A stretch of DNA of 9,268 nucleotides from CAZGSV01 sp964528605 (GTDB lineage: Bacteria > Armatimonadota > Zipacnadia > CAZGSV01). The translations under genes were made by a program, and so were the position numbers. The stretch's first letter is position 1; every line of letters starts with the position of its first letter. Below, in pieces: positions 1 through 6,602 of the stretch. The DNA lies in NCBI GenBank assembly GCA_964528605.1, contig CAZGSV010000122.1, positions 1 through 9,268 on the forward strand. Reading direction: 5' to 3'. Under the pieces are notes generated by a model. That model was not told where the DNA came from and did not search any database. It was given only the letters and a program-made list of their open reading frames with translations.

Positions 1-1041
1 TCCGCAGCCCAGAGCAAGGTCGTGCGCGACTTTGCGCACGAGCAGGGCATCACTCACTTCTACGACGTGGGCCGCGGCGGCGTGGAGCACGCGCTGCTGC
101 CGGAGAAAGGCCTGGTCGTGCCCGCCGACGTCGTTATCGGCGCCGATTCCCACACCTGCACCTATGGCGCCCTCGGCTGTTTCTCCACCGGCGTCGGCAG
201 CACCGATCTCGCCGCGGTGCTCGCCCTGGGCGAGTGCTGGCTGATGGTGCCCGAGAGCATCAAATTCGTGCTGACCGGCAAGCCCGGGCCCTGGGTCTGC
301 GGTAAGGACGTGATCCTTCACCTTATCGGCACGATAGGCGTCTCGGGCGCCCGCTATCAGGCCATGGAGTTCGCCGGCGAGGGCGTCGCGCACCTGACCA
401 TGTCCGACCGCCTCACCATGGCCAACATGGCCATCGAAGCCGGGGGCAAGAACGGCATCTTCCCGGTGGATGAGGTCACCCGTGAGTACCTCGACGGGCG
501 GGCCCAACGCGAGTGGCGGGAATGCGCCGCTGCCCCCGGCGCTGCCTACGCCGCGGAACACCGCATTGACCTGCGCGCGCTCGAACTCCAGGTGGCCCTC
601 CCTCACCTGCCCGAGAACTCCGTTCCCGTCTCACAGGTGGGCGAGGTCCCCATTGACCAGGTCTTCATCGGTTCCTGCACCAACGGCGCCCTTGACGATC
701 TACGCGTCGCCGCTCGCGTTCTCAAGGGGCGCAAGGTGCATCCGGGCGTGCGCCTGATCGTCATCCCCGCCACCACCACCGTCTTCTCCCAGGGTGTCGC
801 CGAAGGCATCGCCGAAACGGTGACCGCGGCCGGCGGCGCTTACAGCACTCCCACCTGCGGCCCCTGCCTCGGCGGCCACATGGGCGTGCTGGCGGCGGGT
901 GAGCGCTGCGTCGCCACCAGCAACCGCAACTTCAAGGGCCGCATGGGCGACCCCGCCTCGGAGGTCTACCTGACCGGGCCGGCGGTTGCCGCCGCCTCCG
1001 CCGTGGCCGGCAGAATCGTCCACCCGGACAATCTGGCCTAG
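1..1041 (+). CDS. leuC: 3-isopropylmalate dehydratase large subunit, LeuC2/homoaconitase-like (5' partial)
   Basis: Large subunit of the [4Fe-4S] enzyme that isomerises 2-isopropylmalate to 3-isopropylmalate in leucine synthesis, acting in the cytoplasm with LeuD. The frame is open from base 1 and reads SAAQSKVVRDFAHEQGI, typical internal LeuC sequence, so the true start lies upstream; the GTG at 22 is internal. About 346 residues are present. The family is near 420, so roughly 75 are missing. Visible motifs are ADSHTCTYGALG, GSCTNG (Cys codon 676-678), TCGPC (Cys codons 856-858 and 865-867) and SNRNFKGRMGDP. The three cysteines are the expected iron-sulfur ligands, so the enzyme looks intact. 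The GALGCFSTGVGSTD and GRMGDP forms point to the shorter LeuC2/HacA-like branch rather than the E. coli type. A homoaconitase or related hydro-lyase role is possible; LeuD residue 26 argues for isopropylmalate. A membrane-protein gene follows after 12 bases. Confidence 0.93.
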   Translation, partial: SAAQSKVVRDFAHEQGITHFYDVGRGGVEHALLPEKGLVVPADVVIGADSHTCTYGALGCFSTGVGSTDLAAVLALGECWLMVPESIKFVLTGKPGPWVCGKDVILHLIGTIGVSGARYQAMEFAGEGVAHLTMSDRLTMANMAIEAGGKNGIFPVDEVTREYLDGRAQREWRECAAAPGAAYAAEHRIDLRALELQVALPHLPENSVPVSQVGEVPIDQVFIGSCTNGALDDLRVAARVLKGRKVHPGVRLIVIPATTTVFSQGVAEGIAETVTAAGGAYSTPTCGPCLGGHMGVLAAGERCVATSNRNFKGRMGDPASEVYLTGPAVAAASAVAGRIVHPDNLA

Positions 1042-1053
1042 GTTGGTGGTCGC

Positions 1054-1566
1054 GTGAAGCAGAGGCGAATCGGAGCGCAACTGCTGCTCGGGGCCGTCTG
1101 CGTCGCGCTGCCCATCATCTTCAGGGAGCAATGGGCGGACATGCCTGCGCTGGGCGCCATCTGCGGGATGGCCTTCGGCCTTACGCCCATTCTCATCCCC
1201 ACCAACCCTCGTCGGCGCCCCCCTAGCCTGGACCGCGTGCTCGCCGAAGCAGCCGAGAGGGAAGGCCTGACCCCGGAGCAAGTTGAGCAACTGCGTAAGG
1301 TGCTCGAGGATCGCGCCAGGCGGCCCGCGCTGCGCTTCCGCCTCATGGCCGGCTGCGTGCTCTATCTGGTGGTCTGCGTTCTCTTCGGCGTGCTGTTCCT
1401 GGTCGTGCGCGCAACGGGGCGGTGGCAGCCACTGCTGGGCTGGTGGGCGGGTGGCTTTCTGTGGGGTCTGCTGGGCTCGGTAGCGTGGACGGTTCTCTTG
1501 GGCGGGCGCTACCTGCCCGCGGATCAGGCAACTGAGCAGGAAGGGGGCGGCGGCAGTGGTTCTTGA
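1054..1566 (+). CDS. Unrecognised four-helix membrane protein between leuC and leuD
   Basis: I do not recognise this 170-residue protein. Four hydrophobic segments are visible, near residues 8-23, 31-48, 97-118 and 127-149. They form two hairpins joined by a charged segment (about 53-96) that looks helical, with a heptad-like LAEAAEREGLTPEQVEQLRK stretch. Basic residues after helix 2 (NPRRRPP) and before helix 3 (RARRPALRFR) suggest by the positive-inside rule that this segment and both termini are cytoplasmic. There is no signal peptide or catalytic motif. The GTG at 1054 is the first start after the leuC stop and is preceded only by a weak TAGGTTGG element; ATG 1141 is an alternative that would lose helix 1. 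The Gly/Ser-rich end coincides with the leuD ribosome binding site. The 11-base overlap with leuD and GC-rich codon use like its neighbours support a real, expressed gene. Function unknown; a transport or regulatory link to leucine synthesis would be speculation. Confidence 0.72.
   Translation: MKQRRIGAQLLLGAVCVALPIIFREQWADMPALGAICGMAFGLTPILIPTNPRRRPPSLDRVLAEAAEREGLTPEQVEQLRKVLEDRARRPALRFRLMAGCVLYLVVCVLFGVLFLVVRATGRWQPLLGWWAGGFLWGLLGSVAWTVLLGGRYLPADQATEQEGGGGSGS
1538..1547 (+). promoter_or_regulatory. leuD ribosome binding site inside the upstream gene
   Basis: AGGAAGGGGG lies 8 bases before the GTG at 1556, within the last codons of the membrane-protein gene. It supports GTG 1556 as the leuD start and suggests leuD translation is coupled to that gene. 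No comparably strong site precedes the membrane-protein gene itself. Confidence 0.65.
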
Positions 1567-2053
1567 AGGCAAGGTTCACAAGTTCGGCGACAACATTGAC
1601 ACCGACGCCATTATCCCGGCCATCTACCTGGTCACTACCGATGCACAGGAGTTGGGCCGGCATTGCCTTGAGACCGTTGACCCTGAACTGGGTCGCAAGG
1701 TGCAACGCGGCGACCTCCTCGTGGCCGGCGAGAACTTCGGCTGCGGCAGTTCCCGCGAGCACGCGGCCCTGGCCATCAAAGGCCGCGGCTTCAGTTGCGT
1801 GGTCGCGCGCTCCTTCGCGCGCATCTTCCTGCGCAACGCCATCAACCTGGGCCTGCCGGTCTTCACCTGCCCCGAGGCGGCTGAGGCAGCGCAGCGGGGA
1901 GACACCTTGCGCATTGATGCGGTCGCCGGCGTCATCACCAACGTCACCCAGGGCAAGTCCTCTGCCACCCAGCCGCTGCCGCCTTTTCTGCGTGAACTGA
2001 TCGGCGCGGGCGGCCTGGTTCCTTACGTGCGCCGCAGACTACAGGGCGCCTGA
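1556..2053 (+). CDS. leuD: 3-isopropylmalate dehydratase small subunit
   Basis: Small, swivelling subunit of isopropylmalate isomerase that closes over the LeuC active site and helps bind substrate. At 165 residues it matches the short LeuD/HacB family that pairs with LeuC2-type large subunits. Visible motifs are FGDNIDTDAIIPAIYL near the N-terminus and GENFGCGSSREHA in the middle, followed by VVARSFARIFLRNAINLGLPV, all characteristic of the family. Residue 26, in the YLVT loop, is Val. In the related archaeal homoaconitase small subunit this position is an Arg that contacts the longer substrate (YLRT form), so Val favours isopropylmalate. The GTG start is set by a good ribosome binding site and by alignment to the family N-terminus. 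It overlaps the upstream membrane gene by 11 bases. The next gene, der, starts about 60 bases downstream. Confidence 0.94.
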   Translation: MVLEGKVHKFGDNIDTDAIIPAIYLVTTDAQELGRHCLETVDPELGRKVQRGDLLVAGENFGCGSSREHAALAIKGRGFSCVVARSFARIFLRNAINLGLPVFTCPEAAEAAQRGDTLRIDAVAGVITNVTQGKSSATQPLPPFLRELIGAGGLVPYVRRRLQGA

Positions 2054-2054
2054 C

Positions 2055-2098
2055 CGCCGGGTCCTTCCGGCATACGCGAACTTGGAGCGAACCCGGCG
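2055..2098 (+). other. Inverted repeat in the leuD-der gap
   Basis: CGCCGGGT at 2055-2062 and ACCCGGCG at 2091-2098 are perfect 8-base complements separated by 28 bases. They begin just after the leuD stop and end about 15 bases before the der ATG. There is no T-run, so it is not a standard intrinsic terminator. The downstream arm could also pair with CGGG at 2103-2106. It might affect der translation, or be a chance event in GC-rich DNA. Confidence 0.25.
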
Positions 2099-2113
2099 AG
2101 CGCGGGCTTGACG

Positions 2114-3505
2114 ATGAGCGAAAACCTTCCCTCCCGCAAACCTGTTGTCGCCCTGGTGGGGCGCACCAACGTGGGCAAGTCCACCTTGTTCAACCGTCTC
2201 ACGCGCGAGCGTCGCGCCGTCGTCCACCTGCTGCCCCACGTCACCCGCGACCGCCTCTTCGGCGAAGTCCCCGACAAGCAGCGACCTTTTCTCTTGGTTG
2301 ACACCGGCGGCATCGGCGAGCCAGCCGACGACCCGTTGCAGAAGGCCGTGGAAACGCAGGCGCGCTTCGCCATCGAAGAAGCCGATCTAGTGGTGCTGGT
2401 CACTGACGCCCTGGAGACCATTACGGGTCGCGACTATGCAGTGGCGGACCTGCTGCGGCGCTCGGGCAAGCCCGTCCTGCTCGTCGCCAACAAAGCCGAG
2501 AGCCCGCGCGCGGACGCCGAGCAGTTCTACGCCCTCCGCCTGGGCGAGCCCCTCGCCGTGTCGGCCAAGACGGGTCGCAACGCCAACGCCTTGCTCGTCG
2601 CCATTCGCGAGCGGCTGCCCGCCCTGCCCCCCCCTACGGAGCCTGCGCCCGGGACCGTCCGCCTGGCTGTGGTCGGCCGCCCCAACGTCGGCAAGTCCTC
2701 CCTGGTCAACGCTCTGCTCGGCCAGGAAAGGATGCTGGTGCACGAGGCTCCCGGCACCACCCGCGACGCCGTGGATTCCTGCTTCTCGTATGACGGCCGT
2801 GAGATCGTCATCGTGGACACCGCGGGCATCCGCCGCAAGCCGCGCGTCAAGGAAGCCCTGGACTACTACAGCACCTTGCGCTCCTACCAGGCCATAGGCC
2901 GCTGTGACGTCGCCCTCATCGTGCTCGAAGGCCCGGTGGGCATTACCGCCCAAGACCAGCGCATCGCCGGTCACGCCCACGAGGCCGGCAAGGGCTGCGT
3001 CGTCGTGGTGAACAAGTGGGACCTGGTCGAGCGCCTCAGTCGTCAGAGCGGCAAGGCCATTGCCCGCCAGGCCCAACGAGACTACGAGCGCATGTTGCAC
3101 ACCCGCCTCAGTTTCATCGCCTACGCCCCCATCATCTTCGCCTCCGCCGCCAGCGGCGCTGGCGTGCCGCCCATCCCCAGCGCGGCCCTGCATGTGGCGG
3201 AGGCGCGGTCGCGACGCGTGCCGACCGCCGAGGTCAACCGGGCTCTGATGGCGGCAACCCAAGCCCACCAGCCCCCCACCCGCGGCAGCCGGTCGCTCAA
3301 GATCCGGTACGCCACTCAGGCCGAGACCAAGCCGCCTCGCTTCGTGCTTTTCGCCAACGCCCCGGAACTCATGAGTGCTGCCTATCTGCGCTACCTGGAG
3401 AAGTCGCTGCGCGCCTCTCTGGGCTTCGCGCGCGCGCCCATCTACTTCGTGCTGCGCCAGTCGCCCTCCACGCGCCGCGGCCAAGAGCGCCGTGCCGAAG
3501 GGTAG
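2114..3505 (+). CDS. der: Ribosome-assembly GTPase Der (EngA) with altered first G domain
   Basis: Tandem-domain GTPase needed for 50S subunit maturation. At 463 residues it has the family layout: G domain 1 (about 10-165), G domain 2 (about 182-345) and a C-terminal KH-like domain (about 355-455). Domain 2 keeps GRPNVGKSS (188-196), GTTRD (214-218), DTAGIRRK (235-242) and NKWD (300-303). Domain 1 keeps GKST and DTGGI but has GRTNVGKS for GRPNVGKS, LLPHVTRDR for the usual TPGVTRDR, and NKAE for NKxD, changes at positions tied to switch I and guanine recognition. In domain 2 the usual Val-Asp-Ala before G4 is Val-Leu-Glu-Gly. The frame is unbroken, so this is not a pseudogene by structure. ATG 2114 is preferred because the family N-terminus follows closely; TTG 2108 in the same frame is an alternative, and neither has a clear ribosome binding site. 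plsY and gpsA follow, an arrangement common in bacteria. Confidence 0.93.
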   Translation: MSENLPSRKPVVALVGRTNVGKSTLFNRLTRERRAVVHLLPHVTRDRLFGEVPDKQRPFLLVDTGGIGEPADDPLQKAVETQARFAIEEADLVVLVTDALETITGRDYAVADLLRRSGKPVLLVANKAESPRADAEQFYALRLGEPLAVSAKTGRNANALLVAIRERLPALPPPTEPAPGTVRLAVVGRPNVGKSSLVNALLGQERMLVHEAPGTTRDAVDSCFSYDGREIVIVDTAGIRRKPRVKEALDYYSTLRSYQAIGRCDVALIVLEGPVGITAQDQRIAGHAHEAGKGCVVVVNKWDLVERLSRQSGKAIARQAQRDYERMLHTRLSFIAYAPIIFASAASGAGVPPIPSAALHVAEARSRRVPTAEVNRALMAATQAHQPPTRGSRSLKIRYATQAETKPPRFVLFANAPELMSAAYLRYLEKSLRASLGFARAPIYFVLRQSPSTRRGQERRAEG

Positions 3506-3571
3506 CGCACTTGCTGTGAGCCTCGGCTTTCGGCTACAAATCCATACAGATCGGGGCCACGATCGACGCTA

Positions 3572-4222
3572 ATGCCCAGCGCGCTTCCGCTCTTGCTCTG
3601 CGTAGTCGGCGCCTACCTGGTGGGCGCTATCCCTTGCGGCTTGCTGCTGGCCAGGTGGATGTGCGGCGTCAACGTGCTCGAGGGCGGCAGCGGTAACATC
3701 GGCGCCACCAACGTCAAACGCCTCTGCGGAATGCGCGTGGCGATAGCCGTTTTCTTCCTGGACACGGCCAAGGGCGTGGTCGCGGTGGCGGTGCCGCGCC
3801 TTCTCTTGCCGCGCTTCCTCTCCGAGCAGTGGGCTCCCTGGGGTGTGGTGGCGTGCGGGATGATGGCCGTGTTCGGACACAACTGGTCCGTTTTCCTGGG
3901 CTGGCGCGGCGGCCGCGGCGTCTCCACCAGCCTCGGCATGATCATCGGGCTTAACCCTCTGGTCGCGGGCTTGGCCTTTGCCACCTGGGGCGTGGTGCTG
4001 GCCGCGACCAAGTATGTGTCAGTTGCCTCGCTCGCCGGCTGCACGGCGGTCTCCGTCCTGTTCGCCGTTTGGCGGCAGCCCGTGCCCTATCAGGTGCTCG
4101 CCTATCTCGGCACCGCCATGATCTACTACCGGCACCGCCCTAACATGCGCCGCTTGCTCCGTGGCGAGGAACCCAAGGCCTGGGGCGCGGACAAGGCAGC
4201 CAGCAAGGAAGAGCCGAAGTGA
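3572..4222 (+). CDS. plsY: Acyl-phosphate:glycerol-3-phosphate acyltransferase PlsY
   Basis: Integral membrane enzyme that transfers a fatty acid from acyl-phosphate to sn-glycerol 3-phosphate, giving lysophosphatidic acid, the first step of phospholipid synthesis in most bacteria. The 216 residues carry the three family motifs: GGSGNIGATNVKR (38-50), GHNWSVFLGWRGGRGVST (102-119; usual form GHxFPVFLxFKGGKGVAT) and the KYVSVASL region, then the C-terminal HRPNMRRLLRGEE (188-200). About five hydrophobic segments are visible, as expected. Conservative changes, Trp-Ser for Phe-Pro and Arg for Lys in motif 2, do not look disabling. ATG 3572 places the first helix at the N-terminus; no strong ribosome binding site precedes it. 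The stop overlaps the gpsA start by 4 bases, coupling the enzyme to the one that makes its substrate. The last 20 or so residues form a Lys/Glu/Ala-rich tail. Confidence 0.95.
   Translation: MPSALPLLLCVVGAYLVGAIPCGLLLARWMCGVNVLEGGSGNIGATNVKRLCGMRVAIAVFFLDTAKGVVAVAVPRLLLPRFLSEQWAPWGVVACGMMAVFGHNWSVFLGWRGGRGVSTSLGMIIGLNPLVAGLAFATWGVVLAATKYVSVASLAGCTAVSVLFAVWRQPVPYQVLAYLGTAMIYYRHRPNMRRLLRGEEPKAWGADKAASKEEPK
4205..4213 (+). promoter_or_regulatory. gpsA ribosome binding site
   Basis: AAGGAAGAG lies within the last plsY codons, with its AAGGA core ending 9 bases before the GTG at 4219. It supports that GTG as the gpsA start and fits translational coupling through the GTGA overlap at 4219-4222. Confidence 0.65.
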
Positions 4223-5241
4223 GTCAGGTCCAGGGCCCTGCGATAGCCGTCCTCGGCGCAGGCTCCTGGGGCACTGCGCTCTCCTGGCTCCTCGGAGGCA
4301 AGGGCTATTGCGTGCGCCTGTGGGGGCGCGACCAGCAGGTGGCCGCGGCCATCAACGCCCGGCACCGCAACCCTCGCTACCTGAGCAGCGTAACGCTGCC
4401 CGACACAGTGCGCGCCAGTCTTGACCTCGCCGAGGCGCTCAGCGGCGCTCAGATAGTCGTGCTCGCGGTGCCGTGCGAGGCCGTGGCCGAGGTCATGGAG
4501 AAGGCGCGCGGCGCACTGAGGCCCGGGTCCTTGCTCGTGAGCGCGACCAAGGGATTGGACCCCGCCTCCGGCCGGCTCGCCTCGCAGATCGTCGCCGGCA
4601 GCGTGCCCTCCTTCCCGCGCGAGATGCTGGTCGTGCTCTCCGGCCCCAACCTCGCTAGTGAGATGGTGCGCCGGGTGCCTACGGCCACGGTGGTCGCCTC
4701 CTTCTCGGCGGAGGCGGCGCTGGGCGCGCAGGAGACCTTCGCCGACGCCAACCTCCTGCGCGTGTACACCAGCACCGACGTGCTCGGCGTGCAACTCGGC
4801 GGCGCACTCAAGAACATCATCGCCCTGGCCGCCGGCATCTGCGACGGCCTCGGCTTCGGCGACAACACCAAGGCCACCTTGGTTACGCGCGGCCTGCGCG
4901 AGATGACCCGCCTGGGCTGCGTCCTGGGCGCCGAGGCCGAGACCTTCTCCGGCCTCTCCGGGGTAGGGGACCTGTTCGCCACCTGCTCCAGCCGCGAGAG
5001 CCGCAACTGGCGCGTCGGCTTTGGCCTGGCGCAGGGGCGTGCCCTGGCCGACATCCTGCGCGAGATGGGAATGGTGGCCGAGGGAGCGCCCACAACACGC
5101 GCCGCCCTCGGACTAGCCCAGCAGGCCGGGGTCGAAGCGCCCATAACCAGCGAAGTCCACGCCGTTCTCTTCGAGGGCAAGCCGCCGGCGCGCGCGGTGA
5201 GCGATCTGATGTCGCGCGCCCCCAAGAGCGAGCGCGCCTAG
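4219..5241 (+). CDS. gpsA: NAD(P)-dependent glycerol-3-phosphate dehydrogenase
   Basis: Cytoplasmic enzyme that reduces dihydroxyacetone phosphate to sn-glycerol 3-phosphate, the backbone for phospholipids and the substrate of PlsY encoded just upstream. It has 340 residues, the usual length. The N-terminal Rossmann domain has AVLGAGSWGTALS (GAGSWG at 13-18), followed by VSATKGLDP and LSGPNLASEM. The C-terminal catalytic domain has GGALKNIIALAAGICDGLGFGDNTK, with the expected catalytic Lys at 198, then GLSGVGDLFATC (Asp251) and SSRESRNWRVG. All expected active-site motifs are present. The GTG start overlaps the plsY stop by 4 bases and has a good ribosome binding site, so the two genes are co-transcribed and probably co-translated. 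It is the last gene of the rightward set; a hairpin follows 21 bases after its stop. Confidence 0.96.
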   Translation: MSQVQGPAIAVLGAGSWGTALSWLLGGKGYCVRLWGRDQQVAAAINARHRNPRYLSSVTLPDTVRASLDLAEALSGAQIVVLAVPCEAVAEVMEKARGALRPGSLLVSATKGLDPASGRLASQIVAGSVPSFPREMLVVLSGPNLASEMVRRVPTATVVASFSAEAALGAQETFADANLLRVYTSTDVLGVQLGGALKNIIALAAGICDGLGFGDNTKATLVTRGLREMTRLGCVLGAEAETFSGLSGVGDLFATCSSRESRNWRVGFGLAQGRALADILREMGMVAEGAPTTRAALGLAQQAGVEAPITSEVHAVLFEGKPPARAVSDLMSRAPKSERA

Positions 5242-5259
5242 GGCGCGCGCCTGCACCCC

Positions 5260-5301
5260 AAAAGGCAACCGGCCCCGCCGTGGCAGGGCCGGTCATTGCC
5301 T
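5260..5301 (-). terminator. Intrinsic terminator between convergent gpsA and pilC
   Basis: ACCGGCCC (5268-5275) pairs perfectly with GGGCCGGT (5286-5293) around a 10-base loop. The stem is extended by AGGCA (5263-5267) with TGCCT (5297-5301) after a 3-base bulge. Read on the minus strand the stem is followed by TTTT (5263-5260), so it best serves the pilB-pilT-pilC operon ending at 5317. On the plus strand there is no T-run, but the same stem may help end gpsA transcription. Confidence 0.7.
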
Positions 5302-5316
5302 AAGTCGGGGGAACGC

Positions 5317-6579
5317 CTACTGCGCCGACAACGTCTGAATCATGGCGATCATGGGCATGAACATCGAGATGACGATGAAGCCTACGATGCCACCCAGCAT
5401 GACGATGAGAATGGGCTCCAACATCGCCGTCAGCGACGCCAGCATGGCATCCACTTCCTGCTCGTAGTGGTCGGCGATCTTGCTCAGCATGAAGGAGAGC
5501 GAGCCGGTCTCCTCCCCAATGCCCACCATGTGCACCACCAAGGGCGGGAACATGCCGCTGCGTTCCAGCGGCGCCGAGATCTCATCGCCTTCGCGGATGC
5601 TCGCGCGCGCCTGCAGAATCGCATCCGACAGAATGCTGTTGGCCACCGTGCCCGACACCGTCTCCAGCGCTTGCAAGATCGCCACGCCGCTCTCCAGCAG
5701 CGTGCTCAGAGTGCGGGCAAAGCGGGCCAGGGCTACCTTGTGGTTCAACTGCCCGAACACGGGCATCTTCAGTTTGACGATGTCGTAGATGCGCTCGCCC
5801 GTCTGCGTCTGAATGGCCAGGCGCAAGAGCAGGATGAACGCTATCACCATCACGATGAAGATGACCACGCCGGGGAAGACGTGCCCCGTCACCTTCCACT
5901 CATCGTTGCGCCGCGTGCCCGTCATGAAGTCGCTGACGCCCATGGTGATGCGCGTCATGGTCGGCATCTTCACCTTGAACTCGACGAACAAGTCAATGAA
6001 GCGCGGGATAATGAACGTGACCAGGCCGATGACTATGCCGCTGGCCACCACCATGACCAGGACCGGGTAAGTCATGGCGGAGCGCACCTTGCGCCGAATC
6101 TCCACTTCCTTCTCCAGGAAGAGCGCCAGGCGCTCGAGAACCTCGTCGAGCACGCCACCGACTTCGCCCGCGCGCACCAGACCCACCGCCAGAGGGGAGA
6201 ACACGCGCGGGTACTTGGTCATTGCCCGGGAGAGCATGGCGCCGCCCTCCACCTCCGCCTGCAGGTCCCGGATCACCAGTTTGAGCGCGTAGTTGCCCGT
6301 CTGCTTCTCCAACACCGACAGCGCCCGGATCATGGAAACGCCGGCGTTCTGCAGGGTGGCGAACTGCCGGCAGAAAGTGGCCAAGTCGTTGAGTTTCACC
6401 CGGCGGAACCCGGCAAAGGGAGAGACCCAAGCCTCGCGGCCGCCCTGACGCGTGATTTGGGTGACGGTCCAACCCCGTTCCTTGAGCCGCCGAACCGCCG
6501 AGTCCTGCGACTCCGCCTCGGCCTGGCCGCGTCTCTCACGGCCCTCCCCGTCCCTGGCTATGTAGGCAAATACCGCCAT
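5317..6579 (-). CDS. pilC: Type IV pilus inner-membrane platform protein PilC (GspF family)
   Basis: Polytopic inner-membrane protein on which the PilB and PilT motors act to assemble and disassemble the pilus. It has 420 residues, close to the family norm. The N-terminus (FAYIARDGEGRERRGQAEAES) is the usual PilC/GspF start. Two GspF domains follow: the first (about 66-190) with FCRQFATLQNAGVSMIRAL and VGLVRAGEVGGVLDEVLERLA, the second (about 280-400) with FARTLSTLLESGVAILQALE and GIGEETGSLSFML. Three membrane segments are visible: about 170-195, about 235-260 and about 388-412. The internal duplication is the family hallmark. A related type II secretion GspF cannot be separated on this gene alone, but the PilT neighbour favours a pilus. 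The ATG has a strong GGAGGTG site 9 bases upstream. It starts 23 bases after pilT and is followed by the likely terminator. Confidence 0.94.
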   Translation of the reverse strand: MAVFAYIARDGEGRERRGQAEAESQDSAVRRLKERGWTVTQITRQGGREAWVSPFAGFRRVKLNDLATFCRQFATLQNAGVSMIRALSVLEKQTGNYALKLVIRDLQAEVEGGAMLSRAMTKYPRVFSPLAVGLVRAGEVGGVLDEVLERLALFLEKEVEIRRKVRSAMTYPVLVMVVASGIVIGLVTFIIPRFIDLFVEFKVKMPTMTRITMGVSDFMTGTRRNDEWKVTGHVFPGVVIFIVMVIAFILLLRLAIQTQTGERIYDIVKLKMPVFGQLNHKVALARFARTLSTLLESGVAILQALETVSGTVANSILSDAILQARASIREGDEISAPLERSGMFPPLVVHMVGIGEETGSLSFMLSKIADHYEQEVDAMLASLTAMLEPILIVMLGGIVGFIVISMFMPMIAMIQTLSAQ

Positions 6580-6586
6580 CTTGCTG

Positions 6587-6593
6587 CACCTCC
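6587..6593 (-). promoter_or_regulatory. pilC ribosome binding site
   Basis: On the minus strand GGAGGTG is close to an ideal Shine-Dalgarno sequence, with its GGAGG core 9 bases before the ATG at 6579. It lies in the 23-base pilT-pilC gap, fixes the pilC start, and is the clearest ribosome binding site in the window. Confidence 0.75.
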
Positions 6594-6602
6594 GGCCGCC
6601 GG

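Noticed and set aside
22..24. GTG as the leuC start
   Set aside because: The frame is open upstream to base 1 and the upstream residues match internal LeuC sequence, so the gene is cut by the window edge.
700..1572. Minus-strand open frame of 290 codons spanning leuC, the membrane gene and leuD start
   Set aside because: Low-complexity, hydrophilic product without motifs. The plus-strand genes here are better supported by family motifs or by operon overlap and membrane-helix pattern.
2387..3484. Long minus-strand open frame of 365 codons opposite der
   Set aside because: Gly/Ala/Val/His-rich with no domain, lying entirely inside the well-supported der gene; an antisense effect of GC-rich codon bias.
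3502..3537. Short dyads (GTAGC/GCTAC, AGCC/GGCT) between der and plsY
   Set aside because: Stems of 4-5 bases with alternative pairings and no T-run; too weak to call a terminator or attenuator.
3511..3540. Possible promoter in the der-plsY gap (TTGCTG, 18 bases, TACAAA)
   Set aside because: Only about three and four of six bases match the sigma-70 consensus boxes, which is near what chance allows, and the host's promoter preferences are unknown.
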